Below, in pieces: positions 53,132 through 61,499 of a stretch of DNA of 64,000 nucleotides. Within the stretch, counting starts at the first letter, position 1. Every line of letters begins with the position of its first letter. The stretch is from contig JBEVCF010000104.1 in the NCBI GenBank assembly GCA_040514355.1, positions 7,840 through 71,839 of the forward strand, written 5' to 3'. The translations under genes were made by a program, and so were the position numbers. The DNA comes from Opacimonas sp040514355 (lineage in GTDB: Bacteria; Pseudomonadota; Gammaproteobacteria; Enterobacterales; Alteromonadaceae). The notes beneath the pieces were generated by a model, which did no database searches, had not been told where the DNA came from, and saw nothing but the letters and a program-made list of their open reading frames with translations.

Positions 53132-53638
53132 CTAAAACTGTTTCAAAGTGCGCACATCAAATTTTGCTAAATCGAGTTCCACTTTATACTTTTCCGCTAG
53201 AGCATTGAGTTTAGCTTGTTCAATCCCTAGCTCTTCCATCATGATTGTGTTGTCGTCCAAGGTCCACAATTGACGCGAACCTGCATAAGAAAATTGCAGG
53301 GCTAACATCGCTTCTATATTGCCCGCTTCTGCCGCAGGCTGGATCTTGCGCATGCGGCGCGTGATTTGATTGAGCACTTGTTTGAGCTCCCAAACGTAGA
53401 CCACTTCTGTCATAAACGGATGGGGTTTGAGCCTAGTTAAAACAAACGCGATGCATCCTCCTGTGACCAATACACCGGTTAAATTCCAATGAAAATGCGT
53501 CCCTTCAGTACTGGGGTAAAGTGCAATCAATGCTTGTGCGATCCCCAAACTACCTGCAGCCAACACCACTATACAACACACTATTACGATGTTTAAATGC
53601 TTGCGATAGCGGGTTTTATCAATCTCTTCCAACTGCAT
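53132..53638 (-). CDS. DUF3087 membrane protein
   Basis: 168 residues, MQLEEIDKTRYRKHLNIVIV start, two TM helices (about 16-38 and 47-67), then a cytoplasmic helical domain with LKPHPFMTEVVYVWELKQVLNQITR and AMLALQFSYAGSRQLWTLDD. It matches DUF3087, restricted mainly to Vibrio, Shewanella and Alteromonas relatives, with unknown function. It follows the aldehyde dehydrogenase without any spacer (TAAATG), so the two are probably translated together. Confidence 0.88.
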   Translation of the reverse strand: MQLEEIDKTRYRKHLNIVIVCCIVVLAAGSLGIAQALIALYPSTEGTHFHWNLTGVLVTGGCIAFVLTRLKPHPFMTEVVYVWELKQVLNQITRRMRKIQPAAEAGNIEAMLALQFSYAGSRQLWTLDDNTIMMEELGIEQAKLNALAEKYKVELDLAKFDVRTLKQF

Positions 53639-55111
53639 TTATGCCATACCTATACAGACTAATTTGGTCTCAATATATTCGTCGATACCGTATTTTGAAC
53701 CTTCACGACCTAACCCTGATTCTTTGACTCCCCCAAACGGGATCACTTCGGATGTAAACGCCACATCGTTCATGCCGATCATGCCATATTCCAAGGCTTC
53801 TGACACCCGCCATTGACGACGGTAATCTTCGGTAAACACATAAGCTGCCAAACCAAAACGGGTAGCATTAGCCAGCGCAATCGCCTCTGCTTCATCCTCA
53901 AACGTTAGGACTGGAGCAACAGGGCCAAAAATCTCTTGTTGTACCACCGCCATAGATGTATCTACATTCGCAAGTACGGTCGGTGGATAGTACTGTTCAG
54001 TAGCGACATCATTTCCTAGGATATCAGCCATACTGCGTTGTGTTCTCAGTTCCGCACCATCAGCAAGGGCAGCATCCACTAACTGCGCCACTTTTTGTTT
54101 GGCTTCGCTTGATATTAAGGGGCCGATTTGAACCCCATCAACAAACCCATTGCCAACGACCAACGCATCTACCGCTGCGGCAAGTTTAACTGTAAATGCC
54201 TCGGCAACAGACGCCTCGACCAAGACCCGATTAATACAGATACACGTTTGTCCTGCATTGCGATACTTCGATGCCACTACACCCGCCACAGCTTGATCGA
54301 GATCCGCATCAGCAAATACCAACACTGGTGCATTGCCTCCTAACTCCATCGATACTCGCTTAACCGTAGTGGACGCTTGGGCCAATAAGCGCTTGCCCAC
54401 CGGCGTAGAGCCTGTAAATGTCAATTTAGCTACATCTGGATGCGTACTCAACACCTCACCCACGGCCGGTGCATCGTCGGTTGTCACTAGATTAATGACC
54501 CCTGCAGGGACCCCAACTCGTTCAGCCAACACTACTAATGCGGCAGCAGACAGTGGTGTTTGCTCGGCAGGTTTAATCACAAACGTACACCCTGCAGCCA
54601 ATGCGGGTGCCACTTTACGGGTTAACATTGCACTGGGGAAGTTCCAAGGGGTGATCGCAGACACCACACCTACCGGCTGCCTATAGGTAAGTAAGCGCTT
54701 ACCATTATCTGTGGTTGGAATGACATCCCCATACGTCCGCTTGGCCTCTTCGGCGAACCACTGAATAAACGAAGCCGCGTACATGATTTCGGCCTTCGCT
54801 TCAGCGAGAGGCTTGCCTTGTTCACGCGTCATAATGATTGCCAAATCATCGGCATTGTCGATAATCGCGGCATACCAGCGCAATAGCAATTCACTGCGCG
54901 TTTTGGCGGTGGTTTTGCGCCACGTTGAAAAAGCGCGTTTCGCACTCTCTATCGCAACAACAGCATCCTGTGTGGTGCCGGCACTTACATCCGTGATATG
55001 CTCACCGGTGGCCGGATCATACACCGCAAAAGTGTGTCCGTTGGAGGCAGCACACCATGTGCCATCGATATATAAACGCGTTTGGATCAAACTCGGGTCA
55101 CGTAGTTGCAT
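53639..55111 (-). CDS. gabD: NAD(P)-dependent succinate-semialdehyde dehydrogenase family enzyme
   Basis: 490-residue aldehyde dehydrogenase. Catalytic C290 (RNAGQTCICINRVLV) and general base E256 (VSMELGGNAPVLVF) are present, plus ITPWNFPSAMLTRKVAPAL and FTGSTPVGKRLL cofactor motifs. The overall sequence, including EEAKRTYGDVIPT, fits the GabD succinate- or glutarate-semialdehyde group. No gabT or other GABA gene is in the window, so the substrate is inferred. Divergent from the prolyl oligopeptidase gene and joined end-to-start with DUF3087. Confidence 0.88.
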   Translation of the reverse strand: MQLRDPSLIQTRLYIDGTWCAASNGHTFAVYDPATGEHITDVSAGTTQDAVVAIESAKRAFSTWRKTTAKTRSELLLRWYAAIIDNADDLAIIMTREQGKPLAEAKAEIMYAASFIQWFAEEAKRTYGDVIPTTDNGKRLLTYRQPVGVVSAITPWNFPSAMLTRKVAPALAAGCTFVIKPAEQTPLSAAALVVLAERVGVPAGVINLVTTDDAPAVGEVLSTHPDVAKLTFTGSTPVGKRLLAQASTTVKRVSMELGGNAPVLVFADADLDQAVAGVVASKYRNAGQTCICINRVLVEASVAEAFTVKLAAAVDALVVGNGFVDGVQIGPLISSEAKQKVAQLVDAALADGAELRTQRSMADILGNDVATEQYYPPTVLANVDTSMAVVQQEIFGPVAPVLTFEDEAEAIALANATRFGLAAYVFTEDYRRQWRVSEALEYGMIGMNDVAFTSEVIPFGGVKESGLGREGSKYGIDEYIETKLVCIGMA

Positions 55112-55202
55112 CGTCGTCTTCTTTTTTCCTAGTACATCGTTTTTATCTTACACTTTTTTACACAAAACATCGTATAAATGAAATATCAAAGAGGATATTA
55201 GC

Positions 55203-55231
55203 TTGTTATACCAAGTGTTTTTTCATATCTT
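55203..55231 (+). promoter_or_regulatory. Putative promoter of the prolyl oligopeptidase gene
   Basis: TTGTTA (55203-55208), 17-bp spacer, TATCTT (55226-55231), 45 bp before the ATG, with AAAGGAA as ribosome site. Confidence 0.4.
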
Positions 55232-55276
55232 TAGCGGAAAATAAAAACGACAGAAAAACAATAAAGGAATACCTTC

Positions 55277-57463
55277 ATGCACCCAATTACCCAAACAGGC
55301 ATAACCGTTGCTTTACTTGCCAGTCTCAGCGCATGTCAACCCGCTTCAAAGTCAGAAGCCACAGTAGCTAAAGAAGCATCTACCACCACTGCACAGGAGA
55401 TCGCCGTGACCTATCCCACTACTCGTAAAGGTGATGTTGTGGATACCTATTTTGGTACGGATGTACCTGACCCTTATCGCTGGCTCGAGGATGATCGTTC
55501 ACCAGAAACCGAAAGCTGGGTCAAAACGCAAAATAACACTACCCAAACTTACTTGGCACAGATCCCCTACAAAGAACAAATTGGTGAAGTCGTTCGCGAG
55601 TTGATCAACTACGAACGCGTATCGGCCCCGTTTGTTGAAGGTGACTATACCTATTTTTACAAAAATGATGGTCTGCAAAATCAATCCGTACTGTATCGTC
55701 AAAAAGAAGGCCAAGCGCCTGAGGTATTTATTGACCCCAATACCTTTTCTGACGATGGAACGGTTTCATTAAGTACCGTTAGATTCTCTGAAGACGGTTC
55801 ACTAGCAGCTTATCAGACATCTACCGGTGGCAGTGATTGGCGTCAAGTCTATGTGATTGACACTGCAACTAAAGCGTTCATTGGTGAACCACTACAAGAC
55901 GTAAAATTTTCAGGCTTATCATGGTATAAAAATGAAGGGTTTTACTACTCCAGTTATGACAAGCCCGATGGTTCTGAACTGAGTGAAAAAACCGATCAGC
56001 ACAAAGTGTATTACCACAAAATTGGCACACCCCAAGCAGACGATCGGAAAATATTTGGGCACACCGAAGCCGAAAAACACCGTTACGTAGGTGCACAAGT
56101 TAGCGAAGACAGCCGTTTTTTACTTATCTCGGCAGCCATTTCAACCTCGGGTAACAAAGCTTTTTTGATGGATTTGAATAACCCAGAAGCAGGGTTTAAA
56201 ACGGTTAAAGCCGATGTCACAGGCGATGTCTACATGCTGACTTCACGCGGTGATGATATTTATTTAGTGACCAATGTGGCTGCGCCAAATACCAAAATTG
56301 TTAAAGTTGACGCTGCTGACCCACAGGTGGCTAACTGGGTTGATGTGATCCCCGAAACCGAGCATGTGCTAAGCCCTTCGGTGGCCGGAGACTTTATCTT
56401 TGCTGAATACATGATCGACGCCATTTCTAAAGTGTATCAATACGATATGAATGGCAAACAGGTACGTGAAATCACCATGCCTGGTGTAGGTAGTGTGAGC
56501 CTGTACAGTGCCAAGCAAGATGCGACTAAAACTTACTTCACCTTTGCCAATTACACAACCCCCACTTCAATCTATAGTCTTGATCTAGACAGTGGATCAT
56601 CCCAACTCTTTAACGAGCCCAAAACCGCCTTCAATAGTGCAGACTATGTCTCAGAGCAAGTGTTTTATACCTCAAAAGATGGCACGAAAGTGCCTATGAT
56701 CATTACGTATCATAAAGACACTGAACTCAATGGCAAAAACCCTACTATTCTTTACGGCTACGGTGGTTTTAATATCAGTTTGACCCCGCGTTACAGCTCC
56801 ACTCGCGCCGCGTGGTTAGCTTTAGGCGGGATCTATGCCGTCCCCAATATCCGCGGCGGTGGTGAGTACGGTAAAGCCTGGCACCAAGCAGGTACGCAGT
56901 TACAAAAACAAAACGTATTTGATGATTTTATTGCTGCAGCTGAATACCTCTTTGCCAACAAGTATACTAGCTCCGACTATCTCGCATTAAGTGGAGGTTC
57001 AAACGGGGGTTTATTGGTTGGCGCAGTGATGACGCAACGTCCGGATCTCGCTGCCGTTGCACTGCCCGCAGTCGGCGTACTGGATATGCTACGCTACCAT
57101 ACTTTCACCGCTGGTGCTGGCTGGGCGTATGATTACGGCACGTCTGAGCAAAGCAAAGAAATGTTTGAATACTTACTCGGTTACTCGCCGGTACACAACG
57201 TCAAACCTATTGCCTATCCGGCCACCATGATCACCACTGCGGATCACGATGACCGCGTGGTGCCTGCGCATTCGTTCAAGTTTGCGGCGGTATTACAAGA
57301 GAACCAACAAGGCAGTAATCCAACGCTGATTAGAATTGAGGAAGATGCTGGGCATGGCGCAGGTACCCCTGTGAGTAAAACGATCGAGCAGTATGCAGAT
57401 ATCTATGGCTTTACATTATGGAATATGGGCGTGCGTACACTCGAACTCCCCACTAAACCTTAA
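55277..57463 (+). CDS. Prolyl oligopeptidase (S9A), lipoprotein
   Basis: 728 residues. Signal with lipobox LSAC (lipidated C20) and a threonine-rich linker. N-terminal lid and propeller: YFGTDVPDPYRWLEDDRSPE is the family start. Catalytic domain: S575 in LALSGGSNGGLLVGA, Asp in TTADHDDRVVPAHS, His in EDAGHGAGTP. YGYGGFNISLTPRYS and NIRGGGEYGKAWHQAG are diagnostic for post-proline cleaving S9A enzymes. It hydrolyses short proline-containing peptides, here in the periplasm. The DUF457 gene begins 3 bp after its stop. Confidence 0.96.
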   Translation: MHPITQTGITVALLASLSACQPASKSEATVAKEASTTTAQEIAVTYPTTRKGDVVDTYFGTDVPDPYRWLEDDRSPETESWVKTQNNTTQTYLAQIPYKEQIGEVVRELINYERVSAPFVEGDYTYFYKNDGLQNQSVLYRQKEGQAPEVFIDPNTFSDDGTVSLSTVRFSEDGSLAAYQTSTGGSDWRQVYVIDTATKAFIGEPLQDVKFSGLSWYKNEGFYYSSYDKPDGSELSEKTDQHKVYYHKIGTPQADDRKIFGHTEAEKHRYVGAQVSEDSRFLLISAAISTSGNKAFLMDLNNPEAGFKTVKADVTGDVYMLTSRGDDIYLVTNVAAPNTKIVKVDAADPQVANWVDVIPETEHVLSPSVAGDFIFAEYMIDAISKVYQYDMNGKQVREITMPGVGSVSLYSAKQDATKTYFTFANYTTPTSIYSLDLDSGSSQLFNEPKTAFNSADYVSEQVFYTSKDGTKVPMIITYHKDTELNGKNPTILYGYGGFNISLTPRYSSTRAAWLALGGIYAVPNIRGGGEYGKAWHQAGTQLQKQNVFDDFIAAAEYLFANKYTSSDYLALSGGSNGGLLVGAVMTQRPDLAAVALPAVGVLDMLRYHTFTAGAGWAYDYGTSEQSKEMFEYLLGYSPVHNVKPIAYPATMITTADHDDRVVPAHSFKFAAVLQENQQGSNPTLIRIEEDAGHGAGTPVSKTIEQYADIYGFTLWNMGVRTLELPTKP

Positions 57464-57466
57464 CGC

Positions 57467-58513
57467 GTGGATTCGCTAACGCAAATCGCACTAGGCGGCG
57501 CAGTCGGTTATGCCGTATTGGGCAAACCACTGGGTCGCAAAGCCATCTTGTGGGGTGCCGCTTTGGGTACCCTGCCCGATTTAGATGTGCTTATCCCATA
57601 TGGTGGCGCGGTTGAGGACTTTACCTACCACCGCAGTTTTAGTCATTCCCTGCTGATACAGCCCATCGCGACACCGTTTATTGCGTGGTTTGCTCAAATC
57701 CTACATCGGACTAAGGCCATTTCACTATGGCACTGGTCGTTGATGATTTACCTCACGCTTGCTACCCATGCCCTGCTTGATACCTGCACGGTATATGGCA
57801 CGCAACTCTTATGGCCACTGACAGAATATCCCTTTGGCTGGTCAAATCTGTTTATTATTGACCCCGCATACACGCTACCTTTGTTATGTGGAATGGGTTT
57901 GGCCTGTGTTAAAGCGATTCCGGTACAGTGGCGCCAACGACTCAATAGGATTGGTTTAGCCTTGAGTTCGTTGTACTTAATGTGGAGCTTTAGCGCTAAG
58001 TATATGATCGATCACAATATGCGGGCTTTGCTACAAGACCAAGCTGCACAACCAACTGCTTATGTTAGTACTCCTGCACCGCTTTCCACTCTGTTGTGGC
58101 GGATCGTGGTGCATTATGAAACGCATTATGACGTGGTGTATGCCTCTGTGTTTGATCGACCTGAGCAATATCAATTCACTCGCTATGCTTCATCCTTCAA
58201 GGAATTACAAGTCCTCAAAGACGAACCCCTTGTACAACGCTTACAATGGTTTACCAAAGGTTTGTATAAAATTGCCATACAAGACGACACCTTAGTTATG
58301 TCTGATCTGAGAATGGGCGCAGAGTGTTTTTATGCGTTTAATTTTACAGTGGGTCAACGGGCATCGCCAGACAGCCCATGGCAGCCCGGTACCTATGCAC
58401 AAACGACTGAGCGACCTGATTTAGCCACACTCGGTTTGATCTGGGATAGAATCTTTGACCCGACGGTTGACTTATCCCCACCTCAACCCTGTCCACGTGA
58501 TTTTAAGGAATGA
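57467..58513 (+). CDS. Membrane-bound metal-dependent hydrolase (DUF457/YdjM-like)
   Basis: 348 residues from GTG 57467 (MDSLTQIALGGAVGYAVLG). DSLTQ, LGTLPDLDVL (Asp pair) and RSFSHSLLIQP, with the later LTLATHALLDTCTVYGTQLLWP, form the histidine/aspartate cluster of the membrane metal-dependent hydrolase family. About five TM helices follow in the first 190 residues; a C-terminal soluble domain. Substrate unknown. It shares its transcript with the oligopeptidase and ends inside the 3' end of hrpB (31-bp tail-to-tail overlap). Confidence 0.9.
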   Translation: MDSLTQIALGGAVGYAVLGKPLGRKAILWGAALGTLPDLDVLIPYGGAVEDFTYHRSFSHSLLIQPIATPFIAWFAQILHRTKAISLWHWSLMIYLTLATHALLDTCTVYGTQLLWPLTEYPFGWSNLFIIDPAYTLPLLCGMGLACVKAIPVQWRQRLNRIGLALSSLYLMWSFSAKYMIDHNMRALLQDQAAQPTAYVSTPAPLSTLLWRIVVHYETHYDVVYASVFDRPEQYQFTRYASSFKELQVLKDEPLVQRLQWFTKGLYKIAIQDDTLVMSDLRMGAECFYAFNFTVGQRASPDSPWQPGTYAQTTERPDLATLGLIWDRIFDPTVDLSPPQPCPRDFKE

Positions 58514-61014
58514 CCCGCTGATTCTGACAAAGGGTCTTCCGGCCAGCGATGTTTTGGGTAGCGACCACGCATGTCCTTAGCAACGTCGTGGTAGCTACTT
58601 TGCCAAAACGCTGCTAAATCAGCCGTCATTTGGATAGGGCGTTGCGCCGGTGATAGCAACTCAAAGCGCAGCGGCACTTGCTGTTCAGCGAGTAACGGGG
58701 ATGTCAACTCACCAAACACCATTTGTAAAGGCAACGACACCGTCGGTGGTTGCCCCACTCCATAACGAATAACGAAAGTTTTACCCGTTGGACTGCGATA
58801 CTGTTCGGGCGCATGTCGTGCGAGCCATTGTGTTTGCTCATAATCAAGATACGCCTGTAACAATGGTAACAGTGGCATGTTTTGCATTTGTGCTAAATGT
58901 TTGCCCGCACAGTACGGCACAAACCAGGTGTCTAAGTCTGCCATTAACGCAACCTCAGATACATCTGGCAATCTATCTGGGCAGTGTCCCGCTAGCCAAG
59001 TCAAACGCTTACACCATGCTTGGCAGGCCTCATCAAAACGCAAAACGGTTAAACCATGTTTGGCAATCGCTTGTTTTAGCACGTCAATAGATTGTGCTTC
59101 GGAGAGGGTAGTAACTCGCTGCTGAGTAACGACTAATGCTCGATAACATTGTTGTATGTAGACTTTGAACGTCTTTTTCTGTACATCATACTCCGTGCTA
59201 ATACGCTCGGTAAGCGTGGCGCATTGTTGGATCCAAGATCCCTCTACCGCCATGGCTAAGTAAATGCGTCCCCCTTGTTGCTGCGCATCAAAATCCAGCA
59301 CCAACAACCAAGGTTCTCCATACAAAGGATCGCTGTCATGCAAAATCACACCACGTCCATTGGCTAGAGTATATCCCTTACCTGTCCACTTAGCCAAACG
59401 CTCCGGCATGCCTTTAAATGCAATAGAAAACAAGTCATATGGACTGGGAATGACATCATTAAAGTTGGTATGAGATAGGTGTCGTTGTAAACTCCGAGCG
59501 GTCTTTATGGCATGTGTGATGGTGCGCCGATGTAGCTGCATGAAAGCAGTCTTACTTTGTTGATAAAACGCCGATAAAAATGCGACTACACGCAGATGCA
59601 TATCTACTTGCGCTGTCCCCACCAGAATGTCTCGCTCCCCTAACAAACACGCTAAAGCTAATGCAGCAGCACAAGTCTGTGTGTTGTGTGCACTTAACAG
59701 CATAACAGCAGAACGTACCGATATGCCCATCTTGTTTACCTGTTTACCCAGTTCAGTCACGCGCTGCTCTTGCCATAATCCAAGTTCAACAAGCATCTCT
59801 TTTGCTTGCTCAATATGCGCTTGAGGAGGTGGATCTATCCACGGTATGGTTGTCCAGTCGGTCATTCCCCAAATAGCACATTCTAATAAGGTATCAGCCA
59901 AATCAGTCTGCGTGATCGGCAACGGAGCAAAGGCCGCTAACACTTGCGACTCAGACCACAAACGCACACAACGTCCAGCTTGTACCCGACCAGCACGACC
60001 AGCGCGTTGAATAGCTGACGCTTGGGCTATCCGAGCCGTTGTTAACCTCGTGGCACCAGACTTCACATCGTACTCTGCACGCTTTTCAAAGCCACTGTCA
60101 ATGACCGTGGTCACTCGCGGCAATGTGAGGCTCGTTTCGGCAATATTCGTCGCAAAGATTATAGCCGTAGGACCTTCTTTTCTGGCCAACACTTCGCTCT
60201 GTTCAGCGAGTGCTTGCGCACCATAAAAACCAAATACAGGCACCTCTGGCATGTGCGCTTTGCACCACTCTAAAGCGAGCTGAATATCGCGCTGACCGGG
60301 CAAAAATACCAGCACATCCCCTTCATCTTGAGTGGTCATGACACGCTGTAGTACTTTCGATAATGCTGCTTGGCGCTGGTAATGTGGCATGTTTAATGAG
60401 AACCCATCACAGTACTCAATCGCCACGGGGAATGTGCGTCCAGGCACAGAAATGGTTGGAGCATTACCCAAGTACTGTGCCACTTTTGGCGTATCCATCG
60501 ACGCACTCATCACCAAGATATGCAAATCATCACGTAGACTTTGTTGTACTTCATAACCCAACATCAAACCCAAATCAGCTGGTACTGAGCGCTCGTGAAA
60601 TTCATCAAAAATGATACAACCTACCCCGTCTAACTCAGGATCGTTTTGTAACATTCGCGTCAACATCCCCTCTGTCACAATCAACAAACGGGTTTGTGCG
60701 CTGCGTTTAGATTCATGACGAATGTGATAACCCACTTGTTCACCCACTGTTTCACCCAGTTGTGAAGCAAGATAATAAGCAAGGGAAGTAGCGGCTACTC
60801 GACGTGGCTCGAGCATGATTATCAATGATTCGGTAAAGACATCTGCCTTTAGCAATGCCAGCGGGACCGCAGTAGACTTACCTGCTCCAGGCTCTGCGTT
60901 TAACACTAATCTACGCTGAGCCAGGAGTTCTGCTAGGATAGAATCAAGGTGAGGGCTAATCGGTAAAGCAATACTGGTGTCAACCAAAGTGATGGAACAC
61001 CCCTTTGTTTCCAT
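58483..61014 (-). CDS. hrpB: ATP-dependent helicase HrpB
   Basis: DEAH-box helicase of 843 residues. Walker A NAEPGAGKST (39-48), DEFH (137-140), SAT-type motif MSASMD, NIAETSLTLPRVTTVIDSG (motif V) and QRAGRAGRVQAGRCVRLW (motif VI) are followed by HA2 and the HrpB C-terminal domain. RNA or DNA role unresolved; E. coli HrpB is dispensable. The start ATG 61014 lies within the end of the VOC gene (35-bp overlap, different frame). A TTG start at residue 10 is possible. Its 3' end overlaps the convergent DUF457 gene. Confidence 0.95.
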   Translation of the reverse strand: METKGCSITLVDTSIALPISPHLDSILAELLAQRRLVLNAEPGAGKSTAVPLALLKADVFTESLIIMLEPRRVAATSLAYYLASQLGETVGEQVGYHIRHESKRSAQTRLLIVTEGMLTRMLQNDPELDGVGCIIFDEFHERSVPADLGLMLGYEVQQSLRDDLHILVMSASMDTPKVAQYLGNAPTISVPGRTFPVAIEYCDGFSLNMPHYQRQAALSKVLQRVMTTQDEGDVLVFLPGQRDIQLALEWCKAHMPEVPVFGFYGAQALAEQSEVLARKEGPTAIIFATNIAETSLTLPRVTTVIDSGFEKRAEYDVKSGATRLTTARIAQASAIQRAGRAGRVQAGRCVRLWSESQVLAAFAPLPITQTDLADTLLECAIWGMTDWTTIPWIDPPPQAHIEQAKEMLVELGLWQEQRVTELGKQVNKMGISVRSAVMLLSAHNTQTCAAALALACLLGERDILVGTAQVDMHLRVVAFLSAFYQQSKTAFMQLHRRTITHAIKTARSLQRHLSHTNFNDVIPSPYDLFSIAFKGMPERLAKWTGKGYTLANGRGVILHDSDPLYGEPWLLVLDFDAQQQGGRIYLAMAVEGSWIQQCATLTERISTEYDVQKKTFKVYIQQCYRALVVTQQRVTTLSEAQSIDVLKQAIAKHGLTVLRFDEACQAWCKRLTWLAGHCPDRLPDVSEVALMADLDTWFVPYCAGKHLAQMQNMPLLPLLQAYLDYEQTQWLARHAPEQYRSPTGKTFVIRYGVGQPPTVSLPLQMVFGELTSPLLAEQQVPLRFELLSPAQRPIQMTADLAAFWQSSYHDVAKDMRGRYPKHRWPEDPLSESAGHSLKSRGQG

Positions 61015-61351
61015 CTAAATCACGGAAATAGCCACCGTAAAACATGTTAGGTAAACGTTGCCCTGGTGCACCTTCGTCAGTCGCACCTAACGATATAGCC
61101 AACGCATGTAATTCATCCACCTGTTCTTTGCTACCCGGTGCAAAGCCAAACATGTTGCCATTGCCTGGATGTGGGTCATTTTGATTGTGCGGAATACAAA
61201 TCGCAAATACAGGGGACTGCATATCTTTCCCAAAAAACGCGATGCGGTCTTTGGCGAATAGTTTAGTCAAGCCCATTGGAGCTAGAAGCTTGGTGTAGAA
61301 TGCTGTTGCTTTCTCCATGTCGGACACACCGACCGTGACATACTGTAACAT
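60980..61351 (-). CDS. VOC/glyoxalase family protein
   Basis: 123 residues from ATG 61349-61351 (MLQYVTVGVSDMEKATAFY), which has an AGGAA site 8 nt upstream. The open frame reaches further to 61393 but without family support. Glyoxalase/bleomycin resistance fold: paired beta-alpha-beta-beta-beta modules, with C-terminal FRDLDGNKGVFHHFG. The metal-ligand histidine and glutamate set is not obvious, so enzymatic activity is uncertain. It precedes hrpB (35-bp overlap) on the same strand. Confidence 0.88.
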   Translation of the reverse strand: MLQYVTVGVSDMEKATAFYTKLLAPMGLTKLFAKDRIAFFGKDMQSPVFAICIPHNQNDPHPGNGNMFGFAPGSKEQVDELHALAISLGATDEGAPGQRLPNMFYGGYFRDLDGNKGVFHHFG

Positions 61352-61416
61352 GGTCATTTCCTTCTTGTTAATAGGTATCACAACATAGCGCAAAGTCGAT
61401 AGTTGAGCAAATACAA

Positions 61417-61480
61417 AAAACCTGATGTACGATTTACCTGCCTTATATGTTAAGACACAAGAAAATCACCATCAGGTTTT
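61417..61480 (-). terminator. Terminator after icd
   Basis: On the minus strand AAAACCTGATG (61470-61480) pairs with CATCAGGTTTT (61417-61427), followed by TTGT with six Ts in all. The 42-nt loop can extend the stem with GATTT/AAATC pairs. Confidence 0.75.
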
Positions 61481-61499
61481 GTAATAGTTAGATATTGCC

